From the NCBI GenBank assembly GCA_964603255.1, contig CAZRVA010000002.1, positions 14,336 through 78,335 on the forward strand: a stretch of 64,000 nt of DNA, given 5' to 3'. This document shows, in pieces, positions 25,795-36,103 of the stretch. Every line of letters starts with the position of its first letter. The first letter of the stretch is position 1. A program made the position numbers and the translations under genes. The notes under the pieces were generated by a model, which worked only from the letters and a program-made list of their open reading frames with translations, did not search any database and was not told the DNA's origin. The stretch is from UBA6183 sp964603255. Lineage in GTDB: Bacteria; Bacteroidota; Bacteroidia; UKL13-3.

Positions 25795-27063
25795 ATGTTA
25801 TACTACTTATTCGACTATTTAGACAAACAATTTGATTTTCCGGGAGCAGGAATGTTTCAATACATTTCATTCCGTGCTGCGTTGGCAATCATTTTGTCGT
25901 TAATCATTACCACAGTTTTTGGTAAACGATTAATAAATATGTTACGTAATTTACAAGTTGCAGAAACAGTACGTAACCTTGGCTTAGCAGGTGAAAGTCA
26001 AAAACAAGGCACACCAACAATGGGCGGTTTAATTATACTTGGTGCTATTGTTTTACCAACTTTACTGTTTGCGCGTTTATCTAATGTTTATATCATACTT
26101 ATTCTTATCTCTACTGTTTGGTTAGGTTTAGTTGGTTTTTTAGATGATTACATCAAAGTATTCAAGAAAAACAAAGAAGGACTTGCAGGAAGATTTAAAG
26201 TATTAGGTCAGGTTGGTTTAGGTGTAATTGTAGCAACTACTTTATATTACAACCAACACGTTAAAACCAGAAATTTCTATCATCCAAAAGAAGTAACTGC
26301 ACAGTTTATTCAAGAGCATAACTTACAACCAACTATAGTTGATAATCAAATGATGTTGGCAGAAGATGTAAGGTCAACAATCACTACAATTCCTTTCTTT
26401 AAATCAGCTTATTTTGATTATGCAGACTTACTAAAGTTTGTTGGTGAAAGCTATAAAGACTACAACTTTTTGATTTATTTAATTGTGGTAATTTTCATTA
26501 TTACTGCTGTTTCAAATGGTGCAAACATTACAGATGGTATTGATGGTTTAGCAGCTGGTACATCAGCCATTATTGGTGTAACCTTAGGCATTTTAGCTTA
26601 CCTATCGGGCAATATGGTATTTAGTAAATACCTAAACATTATGTACATACCACACCTTGGCGAGATGGTAATTTTTGCAGGTGCATTTGTTGGTGCTTGC
26701 GTTGGCTTTTTATGGTACAACAGCTACCCTGCACAAGTATTTATGGGCGATACCGGAAGTTTAGCTTTGGGTGGAATTATAGCTTCGTTCAGTTTAATGA
26801 TTCGCAAAGAATTATTGATTCCTATTTTATGCGGCATCTTTTTAATTGAAAACCTATCGGTAATTCTTCAGGTGTATTATTTCAAATACCAAAAAAGAAA
26901 ACATGGTATTGAGTACGCAAGAGAGCATCGTTTATTCAAGATGTCTCCACTACATCATCACTACCAAAAAAGCGGATACCACGAAGCAAAAATTGTAACA
27001 CGCTTTTGGATTATAGGAATTTTATTGGCCATTGTAACAGTAATAACTTTAAAAGTTAGATAA
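25795..27063 (+). CDS. mraY: Phospho-MurNAc-pentapeptide transferase MraY
   Basis: A 422-residue polytopic enzyme making lipid I from UDP-MurNAc-pentapeptide and undecaprenyl phosphate. Visible motifs are GTPTMGGLIIL, FLDDYIKVFKKNKEG (the DDxxK catalytic and Mg2+ motif), NITDGIDGLAAG and the cytoplasmic loop HGIEYAREHRLFKMSPLHHHYQKSG. An insertion of about 50 residues (NQHVKTRNFYHPKEV...TTIPFFKSAYFDY) makes it longer than the roughly 360-residue E. coli enzyme and is usual for Bacteroidota. Confidence 0.97.
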   Translation: MLYYLFDYLDKQFDFPGAGMFQYISFRAALAIILSLIITTVFGKRLINMLRNLQVAETVRNLGLAGESQKQGTPTMGGLIILGAIVLPTLLFARLSNVYIILILISTVWLGLVGFLDDYIKVFKKNKEGLAGRFKVLGQVGLGVIVATTLYYNQHVKTRNFYHPKEVTAQFIQEHNLQPTIVDNQMMLAEDVRSTITTIPFFKSAYFDYADLLKFVGESYKDYNFLIYLIVVIFIITAVSNGANITDGIDGLAAGTSAIIGVTLGILAYLSGNMVFSKYLNIMYIPHLGEMVIFAGAFVGACVGFLWYNSYPAQVFMGDTGSLALGGIIASFSLMIRKELLIPILCGIFLIENLSVILQVYYFKYQKRKHGIEYAREHRLFKMSPLHHHYQKSGYHEAKIVTRFWIIGILLAIVTVITLKVR

Positions 27064-27070
27064 GATAAAA

Positions 27071-28417
27071 ATGAGCAAACGAATAGTAATATTAGGCAGT
27101 GGCGAAAGCGGAACAGGCGCAGCAATGCTTGCTAAAAAGCAAGGGTTTGATGTGTTTGTATCTGACAAAGGCCTTATACCTGACAACTTTAAAAAAGAGT
27201 TGAATGCTATTGGTGTGCCATTTGAAGAAGGCAACCATACCAATGAGTTGGTTTTAAATGCCGATGAAATTATTAAAAGCCCTGGCATACCGGATGAAAA
27301 CCCGCTGGTAACTGCTGCAAGGCAAAAAGGAATTAATGTTATAAACGAATTAGAATTTGCTGCACGTTATACCAAGGCTAAAATTATAGGTATTACAGGA
27401 ACTAACGGCAAAACCACAACAACTAGTTTAGTTTATCACTTATTACAAACCGCAGGATTAGATGTGGCTTGCGGTGGTAATATTGGAACAAGCCTTGCAA
27501 GATTATTAACCGAACGTGATTACGAATATTTAGTTTTAGAAATCAGCAGTTTTCAGTTGGATAACATGTACAATTTTAAAGCTGACATAGCTGTGTTGTG
27601 CAACATTACACCCGATCACTTAGACCGTTACCAATATAACCTACAAAATTATGTAGATGCGAAATTCCGCATCACACAAAATCAAACCGAAAACGATGTA
27701 TTTATTTATTGTGCCGAAGATGAGATCACAGTGAATAACATCAATAAATATACTATTCATGCCAAACATATTCCATTTGCATATGATAAAAACTTAGCAA
27801 TTGGCGCACATGTTAGCAACGGTCAAATTATATCAAATATTTCTTCAGAAAATCTAAATCCATTTACTATGTATATTAACGAACTAGCACTTAAAGGTCG
27901 CCACAATGCCTACAATTCAATGGCGGCTGCCATCATTGGCCAAGTACTAAACATTCGCAAAGAATCAATCCGCGAAAGTTTAATCAGCTTCCAAAATGTA
28001 GAACATCGCTTAGAAAGCGTAATTACCAGCGGAGGTGTTGAGTACATCAACGATTCTAAAGCAACCAACGTAAACTCAACATGGTATGCGCTAGAAAGTA
28101 TGGAAAAACCAACAGTTTGGATTGCCGGTGGTGTTGACAAAGGCAACGACTACTCTTTATTAAAAGAGATGGTAAAAGAAAAAGTACGCATTATTGTTTG
28201 CTTAGGTTTAGATAACAGAAAATTACATGAGGCATTTGGTGCCGATGTAGACATGATTATCAACACCACAAGCATGGCAGAAGCTGTGCATGTAGCAAAA
28301 CAAATGGCTAAAAAAGGAGAAGCAGTTTTACTTTCTCCGGCTTGTGCATCTTTTGATTTATTTAAAAACTACGAAGACAGAGGTCGTCAGTTTAAAAAAG
28401 CTGTTCGCGATTTGTAA
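27071..28417 (+). CDS. murD: UDP-MurNAc-L-Ala:D-Glu ligase MurD
   Basis: A 448-residue cytoplasmic Mur ligase adding D-glutamate. It has an N-terminal Rossmann motif VILGSGESGTGAAMLAKKQG, P-loop ITGTNGKTTTTSLV, a DLDRYQY-type metal loop (NITPDHLDRYQY), and C-terminal LLSPACASFDLFKNYEDRGRQF, which is specific to MurD. It is separated by 7 bp from mraY. Confidence 0.97.
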   Translation: MSKRIVILGSGESGTGAAMLAKKQGFDVFVSDKGLIPDNFKKELNAIGVPFEEGNHTNELVLNADEIIKSPGIPDENPLVTAARQKGINVINELEFAARYTKAKIIGITGTNGKTTTTSLVYHLLQTAGLDVACGGNIGTSLARLLTERDYEYLVLEISSFQLDNMYNFKADIAVLCNITPDHLDRYQYNLQNYVDAKFRITQNQTENDVFIYCAEDEITVNNINKYTIHAKHIPFAYDKNLAIGAHVSNGQIISNISSENLNPFTMYINELALKGRHNAYNSMAAAIIGQVLNIRKESIRESLISFQNVEHRLESVITSGGVEYINDSKATNVNSTWYALESMEKPTVWIAGGVDKGNDYSLLKEMVKEKVRIIVCLGLDNRKLHEAFGADVDMIINTTSMAEAVHVAKQMAKKGEAVLLSPACASFDLFKNYEDRGRQFKKAVRDL

Positions 28418-28439
28418 TAATTAAGTTGATTAGTGTAGC

Positions 28440-29636
28440 ATGACAACTTGGGAAAAAATTCGTCCGCGCGGTGACATGTTCATGTGGATGGTCATCTTTA
28501 TACTCTCTATTTGGGGACTGTTGGCTATTTACAGTAGTACAGGTGCGCTTGCGTATAAAAAGAATGGCGGTGCAGTGGAACTTTATCTATTGCAACAAGC
28601 CGGACTTTTAACTGCCGGATTTTTTATCATGTTTATTGTGCATTCTATTCACTATAAATACTTCATCAGTTTATCAAAATTAGCTATTTGGATTACTTAC
28701 CCCTTATTAATATACACCTTAATTTTTGGCATTGAAATTAACGGTGCACGTAGATGGATTAATTTATTTGGGGTAACTTTTCAAGCGTCTGATTTTGCCA
28801 AACTGGCCATTGTAATGTTTGTTACACGAGAGCTTGCACGCAAACAAGATACAATTGATGATTTTAAAAAAACCTTTTTACCCATACTTGGCCACATTAC
28901 AGCCATTTGTATTTTAATTGCTCCCGAAAACTTAAGTACAGCAATGGTGCTATTTGCCACTTGCTTCTTAATTCTGTTTATCGGTAGGGTTAAAATTAAA
29001 CACCTTGCATTAATAACAGGGGTGGTGATGGTGGCCGGAATTCTATTTTTCACCTTATTATTTGTTGCTCCCGAAAGTGCTTTAAAAGGCAGGATGCTTA
29101 CTTGGAAAAACCGTGTTGAATCATTCGGAAAACAAGAAACTGATGCTGATAAAACCTACCAAAACGACCACGCAAAAATTGCAATAGCAACAGGTGGCAT
29201 TTTTGGAAAATTTCCTGGCAATAGTGTAGAACGTAACTTTTTACCCGAAGCCTATTCGGATTTTATTTACGCCATTATTGCTGAAGAATATGGTTTGATT
29301 GGAGCTTTGGTTATGTTGATGTTGTACATGTTTTTCTTGTACCGAGCCATACGAATTGTGTTGCGCAGCCCTAAAGCATTTGGAGCACTAATAGCCGTTG
29401 GTTTAAGTTTCTCGTTGGTGCTTCAAGCCCTAATAAATATGGCGGTAGCAGTAAACTTATTTCCAGTTACAGGTTTAACCTTACCATTGGTAAGTAAAGG
29501 TGGTACATCCATATTATTAACTTCTGTAGCCTTTGGTGTAATTATGAGTGTAAGCAGATATGTAGAAGAAGACGAACCAGAAGGAAAAGAAGATTTAAAT
29601 GTAGAATCAACCCAAAACACCATACAAAGTACATAG
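28440..29636 (+). CDS. ftsW: Septal peptidoglycan glycosyltransferase FtsW
   Basis: A 398-residue SEDS-family protein with about ten transmembrane segments. It polymerises lipid II together with FtsI. Motifs are GARRWINLFGVTFQASDFAKLA, HAKIAIATGGIFGKFPGNSVERNFLPEAYSDFIYAIIAEEYG (split here only for reading) and FPVTGLTLPLVSKGGTS. The SEDS acidic catalytic region is intact. The charged C-tail (VEEDEPEGKEDL) is cytoplasmic. Confidence 0.96.
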   Translation: MTTWEKIRPRGDMFMWMVIFILSIWGLLAIYSSTGALAYKKNGGAVELYLLQQAGLLTAGFFIMFIVHSIHYKYFISLSKLAIWITYPLLIYTLIFGIEINGARRWINLFGVTFQASDFAKLAIVMFVTRELARKQDTIDDFKKTFLPILGHITAICILIAPENLSTAMVLFATCFLILFIGRVKIKHLALITGVVMVAGILFFTLLFVAPESALKGRMLTWKNRVESFGKQETDADKTYQNDHAKIAIATGGIFGKFPGNSVERNFLPEAYSDFIYAIIAEEYGLIGALVMLMLYMFFLYRAIRIVLRSPKAFGALIAVGLSFSLVLQALINMAVAVNLFPVTGLTLPLVSKGGTSILLTSVAFGVIMSVSRYVEEDEPEGKEDLNVESTQNTIQST

Positions 29637-29638
29637 TT

Positions 29639-30742
29639 ATGATTGATGTAAACAAAAAATACAAAGTGGTAATAAGCGGTGGCGGAACAGGTGGACACAT
29701 CTATCCGGCTGTTGCTGTTGCGCAAGGTTTACAGCGTAAACTTCCTAACGTAGAAATTTTATTTGTTGGTGCCGAGGACCGCATGGAAATGGAAAAAGTT
29801 CCGAAGGCGGGATACAAAATAATTGGTTTGTGGATTAGCGGATTTCAACGCAGCTTAAGTCCTAAAAATTTACTATTCCCATTTAAAGTTTTAAGCAGTG
29901 TGATAAAAAGTTTAAACATTATTAAAGAGTTTAAACCCGATGTGGCGATAGGTTTTGGAGGTTATGCAAGTGGTGCTATGTTGTATGCGGCTACCTTAAA
30001 AAAACTACCAACAGTTATTCACGAGCAAAACTCTTACGCAGGTATTACCAATAAAGTATTAAAAAACAGGGTTGATACCATTTGTGTTGCATACGATAAC
30101 ATGAGTAAGTTTTTCCCTGAAAGAAAATTAATCAAAACAGGCAATCCTATTCGTCAGGATTTAATGCAAGTAGAAGGTTTAAGAGAACAAGCCTACAAGC
30201 ACTTTAGCCTATCACCCAATAAAAAAACGGTATTGGTCATTGGTGGTAGTTTAGGTGCAAGAACCATTAACGAAAGCATACTTTTGGGATTAAATAAATT
30301 TAGCGAAAACGGTGTGCAACTGTTGTGGCAAACAGGTAAAAACTTTGCTGCCGCAAAAGAAGTAAACCAACCAGGGGTTAACGTGCAGCAATTTATTTAC
30401 GAAATGAATTTAGCCTACGCAGTTGCTGATGTCGTAATTTCAAGAGCAGGAGCTTTAAGTATTGCAGAACTTGCCCAAGTTAAAAAGCCTGTAATATTGG
30501 TTCCATCTCCAAACGTTGCAGAAGATCATCAAACAAAAAATGCAATGGCATTGGTAGAGCGAGAAGCTGCTATATTAGTTAAAGATAATGACGCCAAACA
30601 AATACTTGTTGATGAGTGCATGTTGTTAGTTAAAAACGAAGCCAAACAAGTTCAACTTAAAAACAACATTACTTCTTTTTCTATGCCTGATGCAGCGGAT
30701 AGAATTGTGACAGAAGTTTTGCGTGTAATTGAAGAACGTTAA
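29639..30742 (+). CDS. murG: UDP-GlcNAc:lipid I N-acetylglucosaminyltransferase MurG
   Basis: A 367-residue GT28 family glycosyltransferase on the inner face of the membrane that converts lipid I to lipid II. It has N-terminal SGGGTGGHIYPAVAVAQGL, AIGFGGYASG, HEQNSYAGITNKVL, GGSLGARTINES and the UDP-sugar region VISRAGALSIAELAQVKKPVILVPSP. It starts 2 bp after ftsW. Confidence 0.97.
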   Translation: MIDVNKKYKVVISGGGTGGHIYPAVAVAQGLQRKLPNVEILFVGAEDRMEMEKVPKAGYKIIGLWISGFQRSLSPKNLLFPFKVLSSVIKSLNIIKEFKPDVAIGFGGYASGAMLYAATLKKLPTVIHEQNSYAGITNKVLKNRVDTICVAYDNMSKFFPERKLIKTGNPIRQDLMQVEGLREQAYKHFSLSPNKKTVLVIGGSLGARTINESILLGLNKFSENGVQLLWQTGKNFAAAKEVNQPGVNVQQFIYEMNLAYAVADVVISRAGALSIAELAQVKKPVILVPSPNVAEDHQTKNAMALVEREAAILVKDNDAKQILVDECMLLVKNEAKQVQLKNNITSFSMPDAADRIVTEVLRVIEER

Positions 30743-30752
30743 AAATTTAAAG

Positions 30753-32159
30753 ATGAATTTTAAAGACATAAAACAGGTTTATTTTTTAGGCATTGGCGGC
30801 ATTGGCATGAGTGCTATTGCAAGGTATTTTAATACCCTAAATATTCCTGTTATGGGCTATGATAAAACAGAAACCGAGTTAACAAAAGCATTGGTTAACG
30901 AAGGCATTAAAGTTCATTATAACGATTTAGGAAGTGAACTTGCCAACTATGGTTTTAATAAAAATAACTTGTTGGTGGTACTTACTCCTGCCATCCCAAA
31001 AAATCATGAAGAGTTCAATTGGTTCCTACAAAATGAGTTTACCATATTAAAACGCTCGCAGGTTTTGGGTGTAATTACTGATGCTTACAAAACAGCCGGG
31101 ATTGCCGGAACTCATGGAAAAACCACCACTTCTACCCTACTCGCTCATGTTTTAAAACAAAGTAAAGTTGATTGTGCAGCATTTTTAGGTGGCATATCTA
31201 CCAACTACAACAGCAATTTATTATTACATCACCCAACAGAAAATGTTACATCAACCCAAAACCAATTAATGGTGGTTGAGGCTGATGAATTTGACCGTTC
31301 GTTTTTAACCTTACATCCTAGTATTGGAGTAATTACTTCAACAGATGCCGATCATTTGGATATTTATGGTGAACACGATGCACTAAAAAAATCGTTTGCT
31401 GATTATGCCTCACAAGTGCGTGATGTTTTATTTATAAAAAAAGAACTTGATTTATACAACGATTTAGTAGCCAAAGATCAATCGGGTAGGGTAAAATCAT
31501 ACAGCATAAAACAACAAGCCGATGTGTATGCAAACAACATTAACATAGTTGGCGATACGTATTATTTTGATTTACATGCTGGTGATGTAAAACTTGAAAA
31601 ATTACATTTAGGGATACCAGGATTACATAATGTAGAAAATACAGTTGCAGCCTCAGCAGCAGCTTTACATGCAGGTGTAAGTGCAGAAGAATTGAAACTT
31701 GCTTTAGCATCATTTAAAGGTGTAAAACGCAGGTTTGAATACATCATCAAACAACCTAATTTAGTTTATATTGATGACTATGCACATCACCCAACAGAGT
31801 TAGAAGCCATTATTGGATCGGTAAAAAAAATGTATGCAGGTAAAAATGTATTGGCTATTTTTCAACCACATTTATACAGCCGCACACGCGATTTTGTAGA
31901 TGGATTTGCAGAAAGTCTTTCTTTAGCTGATGAAGTAATTTTATTGGATATCTACCCGGCAAGAGAATTGCCAATTGAAGGAGTTACATCAAAAATAATT
32001 TTTGATAAAATTACGGTGAACAATAAAATACTTTGTAAAAAAGAGGAGTTATTATCTATAATCAAAACCAAAAACATTGAAGTGATTTTAACACTTGGTG
32101 CAGGTGATATTGATACGTTGATAGAACCAATAAAAAACTATTTAAAAACAATTAACTAA
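30753..32159 (+). CDS. murC: UDP-MurNAc:L-Ala ligase MurC
   Basis: A 468-residue Mur ligase that adds the first residue of the stem peptide. It shows N-terminal YFLGIGGIGMSAIARYF, P-loop IAGTHGKTTTSTLL, VEADEFDRSF, STDADHLDIYG and YIDDYAHHPTELEAII. The ATG at 30753 is taken because it places the Rossmann motif at the usual distance; a TTG at 30729 lies inside the end of murG. The order murG-murC-ftsQ is characteristic of Bacteroidota. Confidence 0.96.
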   Translation: MNFKDIKQVYFLGIGGIGMSAIARYFNTLNIPVMGYDKTETELTKALVNEGIKVHYNDLGSELANYGFNKNNLLVVLTPAIPKNHEEFNWFLQNEFTILKRSQVLGVITDAYKTAGIAGTHGKTTTSTLLAHVLKQSKVDCAAFLGGISTNYNSNLLLHHPTENVTSTQNQLMVVEADEFDRSFLTLHPSIGVITSTDADHLDIYGEHDALKKSFADYASQVRDVLFIKKELDLYNDLVAKDQSGRVKSYSIKQQADVYANNINIVGDTYYFDLHAGDVKLEKLHLGIPGLHNVENTVAASAAALHAGVSAEELKLALASFKGVKRRFEYIIKQPNLVYIDDYAHHPTELEAIIGSVKKMYAGKNVLAIFQPHLYSRTRDFVDGFAESLSLADEVILLDIYPARELPIEGVTSKIIFDKITVNNKILCKKEELLSIIKTKNIEVILTLGAGDIDTLIEPIKNYLKTIN

Positions 32160-32167
32160 GTACGTTA

Positions 32168-32974
32168 ATGGCATTTGATAAACATAAATTTTTAAACAAG
32201 GCTAAGAAGATTGGCTATGTAACACTTTGGTTGGTGTTAGTGGCCGGACTTTTTGTGAGTCTTGCGTTTATCAACAAACAAGAAAAAGCAACAACTTGTA
32301 CAGAAATAAATGTACATATCGAACCAACCGAAGCAGCCTATTTTGTTGATCGGGAAATGGTGCTAAAAACCATACGAAAAGATGGTAATGAAAATAAGAT
32401 AATAGGTATACCTATTAACAGCATTGGAATACCTTGGTTAGAAAATAAACTTCGCAACAATCCGATGGTAAAAACTGCACAAGTGTATACAGATATGAAC
32501 GGTAGGTTAAATATCCACATACAACAACGCAGACCCATTTTACGTGTATTGAATGCTTTTGGTGAAGGTTTTTACCTTGATGAAGATGGTTTAAAAATGC
32601 CCTTATCGCCTGATTACACAGCACATGTACCCGTGGCCAATGGGTTTATATTTGAACATGGTGAAGGCAGAGACACAGCAAAAACTGAGACTTTACGCCA
32701 ATTGCATAAGATAGCCACATATGTTGATAAAGATACTTTTTGGAACGCGCAGATAGAACAGATATTTGTTACAGCCGAAAGTGAGTTTACGCTTATTCCG
32801 AATATAGGCAATCAAACAATACATTTTGGCGATGCTACAGATACTGAAGATAAGTTTAACCGATTGATGCTCTTTTACAAAGAAGCCATGAATCGAGTAG
32901 GCTGGGAAACGTACAGTAGCATTACGGTAAAGTATAAGAATCAAATTGTTTGTAAAAAGAAAAATAACCCATAG
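32168..32974 (+). CDS. ftsQ: Cell division protein FtsQ
   Basis: A 268-residue bitopic protein in the FtsQ position. It has a short cytoplasmic tail, a transmembrane helix (about 16-36, VTLWLVLVAGLFVSLAFIN) and a periplasmic POTRA-like domain (AAYFVDREMVLKTIRKDG ... WLENKLRNNPMVKTAQVYTD), then a beta domain (RPILRVLNAFGEGFYLDEDG). It links the FtsBL pair to the divisome. The sequence is divergent from proteobacterial FtsQ, but fold cues and context agree. Confidence 0.92.
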   Translation: MAFDKHKFLNKAKKIGYVTLWLVLVAGLFVSLAFINKQEKATTCTEINVHIEPTEAAYFVDREMVLKTIRKDGNENKIIGIPINSIGIPWLENKLRNNPMVKTAQVYTDMNGRLNIHIQQRRPILRVLNAFGEGFYLDEDGLKMPLSPDYTAHVPVANGFIFEHGEGRDTAKTETLRQLHKIATYVDKDTFWNAQIEQIFVTAESEFTLIPNIGNQTIHFGDATDTEDKFNRLMLFYKEAMNRVGWETYSSITVKYKNQIVCKKKNNP

Positions 32975-32979
32975 CTGCC

Positions 32980-34293
32980 ATGGCGCAAATAAGTAAAGTA
33001 ATAGTAGGATTAGACATTGGAACCACAAAAGTGTGTGCCATTATTGGAGCCAAAAACGAGTTTGGTAAGGTAGAAGTATTGGGCATGGGAAAAGCTGATT
33101 CACTTGGTGTAATCAGAGGTGAAGTGCGCAATATCGACAAAACAGTTAAAGCCATTCGTGAAGCAATTGACAAAGCAAAAGCGAGTATGGCCGATAGTAA
33201 CGTGCGTATTGAAATTAACTCAGTACACGTTGGTATTGCTGGTCAACATATAAAAAGTAAACAACACCGCAATAGCATAAGCCGTAATAACCCCGAGGAT
33301 GAAATTTCGTTAGAAGAGGTAGTTAATTTTATTAAGGAAACAGAAAAGTTAGCTTTACCTCCGGGCGATAAAATTATTCATGTATTACCACAAGAATACC
33401 AAGTTGATGATTTTACCGATGTGTTTGATCCGGTTGGTATGGCAGGTGTGCGTTTATCAGCAAACTTCCACATCATTACAGGCCATGTTGAAGCAATTAA
33501 AAACATTAACAAAAGCGTGCATCGTGCAGGCTTAGATGTAGCTGATTTAATACTTGAACCACTATCATCGGCAGAAGCGGTACTTACTCCGGAGGAAATG
33601 GAAGCAGGTGTTTGTCTGGTTGATATTGGTGGCGGAACAACAGATGTAGCTATTTTCAAAAAAGGTATCATCAGACATACCGCAGTTATTCCTTTTGGTG
33701 GCAACATTATTACCGAAGATGTAGTAGAAGGCTGCCAAGTATTGCGCAATCAGGCCGAGTTATTAAAAGTTAAATTTGGTTCGGCTGTTGCTGAAGAAAA
33801 TAAAGAGAACGAAATTGTTTGTATACCAGGTTTCCATGGCCGCCCTCCAAAAGAAGTTTCTATTAAAAACTTGGCAATGGTTATCCAAGCTCGTGTTGAA
33901 GAAATATTTGAATCTGTTTTATACCAGATTAAAAGCTCAGGTTACGAGCGTAAACTTAATGCGGGTATTGTAATTACAGGTGGTGGCTCACAACTAAAAG
34001 ACATCAGTAAATTAGTTGAATACGTTACAGGACTTGACACTCGCGTTGGTTATCCAAACGAGCACATTGCAAAATCAATTGTAGATGAAATTAAAAGCCC
34101 GATGTACGCAACTGCTGTTGGTTTAGTGCTTAAAGGCTTAAACGAAGGATACGAGGTAGAAATAGAATCGTTAACAGAAGAAACACAAAATACCAACAAT
34201 GCCAAACCACAAAAAACAGGAGGTTTTTTAAGCAAGTGGCTTGATAAAGGTAAGCAGTGGTTGAACGATGAAGACGATATGAAAGATTTTTAA
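32980..34293 (+). CDS. ftsA: Cell division protein FtsA
   Basis: A 437-residue actin-like membrane tether for FtsZ. The nucleotide-binding signatures are VGLDIGTTKVCAIIGAK (phosphate 1), CLVDIGGGTTDVAIFKKG (phosphate 2) and GIVITGGGSQLKDI (adenosine). The SHS2/1C domain region is PPGDKIIHVLPQEYQVDD. The C-terminus SKWLDKGKQWLNDED resembles the amphipathic membrane-targeting helix. It starts 5 bp after ftsQ. Confidence 0.97.
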   Translation: MAQISKVIVGLDIGTTKVCAIIGAKNEFGKVEVLGMGKADSLGVIRGEVRNIDKTVKAIREAIDKAKASMADSNVRIEINSVHVGIAGQHIKSKQHRNSISRNNPEDEISLEEVVNFIKETEKLALPPGDKIIHVLPQEYQVDDFTDVFDPVGMAGVRLSANFHIITGHVEAIKNINKSVHRAGLDVADLILEPLSSAEAVLTPEEMEAGVCLVDIGGGTTDVAIFKKGIIRHTAVIPFGGNIITEDVVEGCQVLRNQAELLKVKFGSAVAEENKENEIVCIPGFHGRPPKEVSIKNLAMVIQARVEEIFESVLYQIKSSGYERKLNAGIVITGGGSQLKDISKLVEYVTGLDTRVGYPNEHIAKSIVDEIKSPMYATAVGLVLKGLNEGYEVEIESLTEETQNTNNAKPQKTGGFLSKWLDKGKQWLNDEDDMKDF

Positions 34294-34321
34294 ATTTAAA
34301 ACCCAGTAAAAATAAACCGAT

Positions 34322-36082
34322 ATGAACGCTTTAAAATTTGATCTTCCAAAAGATAAATCGAGCATTATAAAAGTGCTTGGTGTAGGCGGAGGAGGCGGAA
34401 ATGCCGTTAACCACATGTTTAACCAAGGCATTAAAGGGGTTGATTTTGTTATTTGTAATACCGATTTACAAGCGCTTGAAGCTAGCCCGATTCCAAATAA
34501 AATTCAACTTGGCGCAAGCTTAACAGCAGGTCTTGGTGCTGGTGCTGATCCTGAGAAAGGACATAACAGTGCCATGGAAGCCATTGAAGATATTATTGAA
34601 GTATTAGGTGTGAATACCAAAATGCTTTTTGTTACTGCGGGTATGGGCGGTGGTACTGGTACTGGTGCCGCTCCGGTAATTGCAAAAGCTGCACGCGAAC
34701 TTGATATTTTAACGGTAGGTATAGTAACCACACCATTTAACTTTGAAGGTAAAAAGCGTAAAAGTCATGCCGAAGAAGGCATTGAGCAATTAAAACGTAG
34801 TGTTGACTGTTTGCTTATTATTAACAACGATAAGATAAAAGACATGTACGGCAATTTGCCAATTCGTACAGCTTTTAGTCATGCCAACGATATTTTAACC
34901 ATTGCAGCAAAAGGTATTGCCGAAATTATTACTTACCCTGGTTACATTAACGTGGATTTTGAAGACGTTAAAACAGTAATGCGCAACAGTGGTGTAGCAT
35001 TAATGGGTAGTGCAAGTGCTGAGGGTGAAAACAGGGCTATGGATGCTGTTAAAGGAGCATTGGCTTCACCATTGTTAAACGATAATCAAATTCATGGAGC
35101 TAAAAATATTTTGCTAAATATATCATTTGGTTCAAACGAAGTATTGATGGATGAAATTGATATGATATCAAATTTTGTTCAAGATCAAGCAGGGCAAAAC
35201 GCAGATGTTATTTTTGGTACTTCAATTGATGAAACCTTAGGTGATAAATTAGCTGTAACCATTATTTGTACCGGATTTGAAAGTAGGGAAAATAAAATTA
35301 CATATGCTGCCAACAATGTAATTAAAGAGCCAACCAAACATGTGTTGTACGAAGCGCCAGCTAAGCCACAAATGATTGTTGCAAACCCTTTAGCCGATAT
35401 AGTTAAACCTATTGAACCTAAAGCTGAGATTACTCCGGAGCCAATTGTTGAGGTTACTCCAGAACCAGTTGCAGTTGTTAATCCTGTTAACGAAGTTCCG
35501 GTTATTGAAGAAGAAATTGTTCGATTTGAATTGAAGCTCGAGGAGGATATTGAAGCTCCGGTAATTGAAAATAAAGTTGAAGAAGTTCAAACCCCAATTG
35601 CTGAGATGGAAGTTGAAGCACCAAAAGCAGAAATCATTCAAGAACCATTCATCAAAACCATTGAACCGGTTTTAAATGAAATTGAATTACCTGAGTTAAA
35701 CGATGAGTTGATTGAAACACCTCCGGCAAACTACAACAACACTTTTGTAAATGAGGTTGAAGAAAATGTTACTAATGATTTTGAAGAAGAATTTGACTTC
35801 GAAATGAAAGAAGAAACTTCATCAACCAACACAGAACAAGAAGAACGTATTAAACAAAGCATTGCTCGTTTAAAGAAAATAAAAGAATTAAACTTACAAA
35901 TTAACACACCTGTAGGTTTAAGGGATTTAGAAAAAGAGCCTGCCTACGTGCGCAGACAAAAGAAACTAAATGAAGTACCACATTCGTCAGAAAACGCAGT
36001 ATCTCGTTTAAGTTTATTTGATGATGGTACCAACAATGGAATCAGAACCAACAACAGTTTTTTGCATGATAATGTAGATTAA
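34322..36082 (+). CDS. ftsZ: Cell division GTPase FtsZ with long C-terminal linker
   Basis: A 586-residue tubulin homologue. The GTPase core (about 1-320) carries GVGGGGGNAVNHM, the tubulin signature GMGGGTGTGAAPVI (from about 106), the NNDKIKDMYGNLP loop and the T7-loop region NVDFEDVKTVM. A Pro/Glu/Val-rich linker (about 340-510, e.g. ITPEPIVEVTPEPVAVVNP) follows, then a conserved C-terminal patch (DLEKEPAYVRRQKKLNEVP, from about 535) and about 45 more residues. E. coli FtsZ has 383 residues; the extra length is nearly all linker. It is the last gene of the cluster and is followed by a terminator. Confidence 0.97.
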   Translation: MNALKFDLPKDKSSIIKVLGVGGGGGNAVNHMFNQGIKGVDFVICNTDLQALEASPIPNKIQLGASLTAGLGAGADPEKGHNSAMEAIEDIIEVLGVNTKMLFVTAGMGGGTGTGAAPVIAKAARELDILTVGIVTTPFNFEGKKRKSHAEEGIEQLKRSVDCLLIINNDKIKDMYGNLPIRTAFSHANDILTIAAKGIAEIITYPGYINVDFEDVKTVMRNSGVALMGSASAEGENRAMDAVKGALASPLLNDNQIHGAKNILLNISFGSNEVLMDEIDMISNFVQDQAGQNADVIFGTSIDETLGDKLAVTIICTGFESRENKITYAANNVIKEPTKHVLYEAPAKPQMIVANPLADIVKPIEPKAEITPEPIVEVTPEPVAVVNPVNEVPVIEEEIVRFELKLEEDIEAPVIENKVEEVQTPIAEMEVEAPKAEIIQEPFIKTIEPVLNEIELPELNDELIETPPANYNNTFVNEVEENVTNDFEEEFDFEMKEETSSTNTEQEERIKQSIARLKKIKELNLQINTPVGLRDLEKEPAYVRRQKKLNEVPHSSENAVSRLSLFDDGTNNGIRTNNSFLHDNVD

Positions 36083-36103
36083 TGTAAAACATAACTACCT
36101 ATA

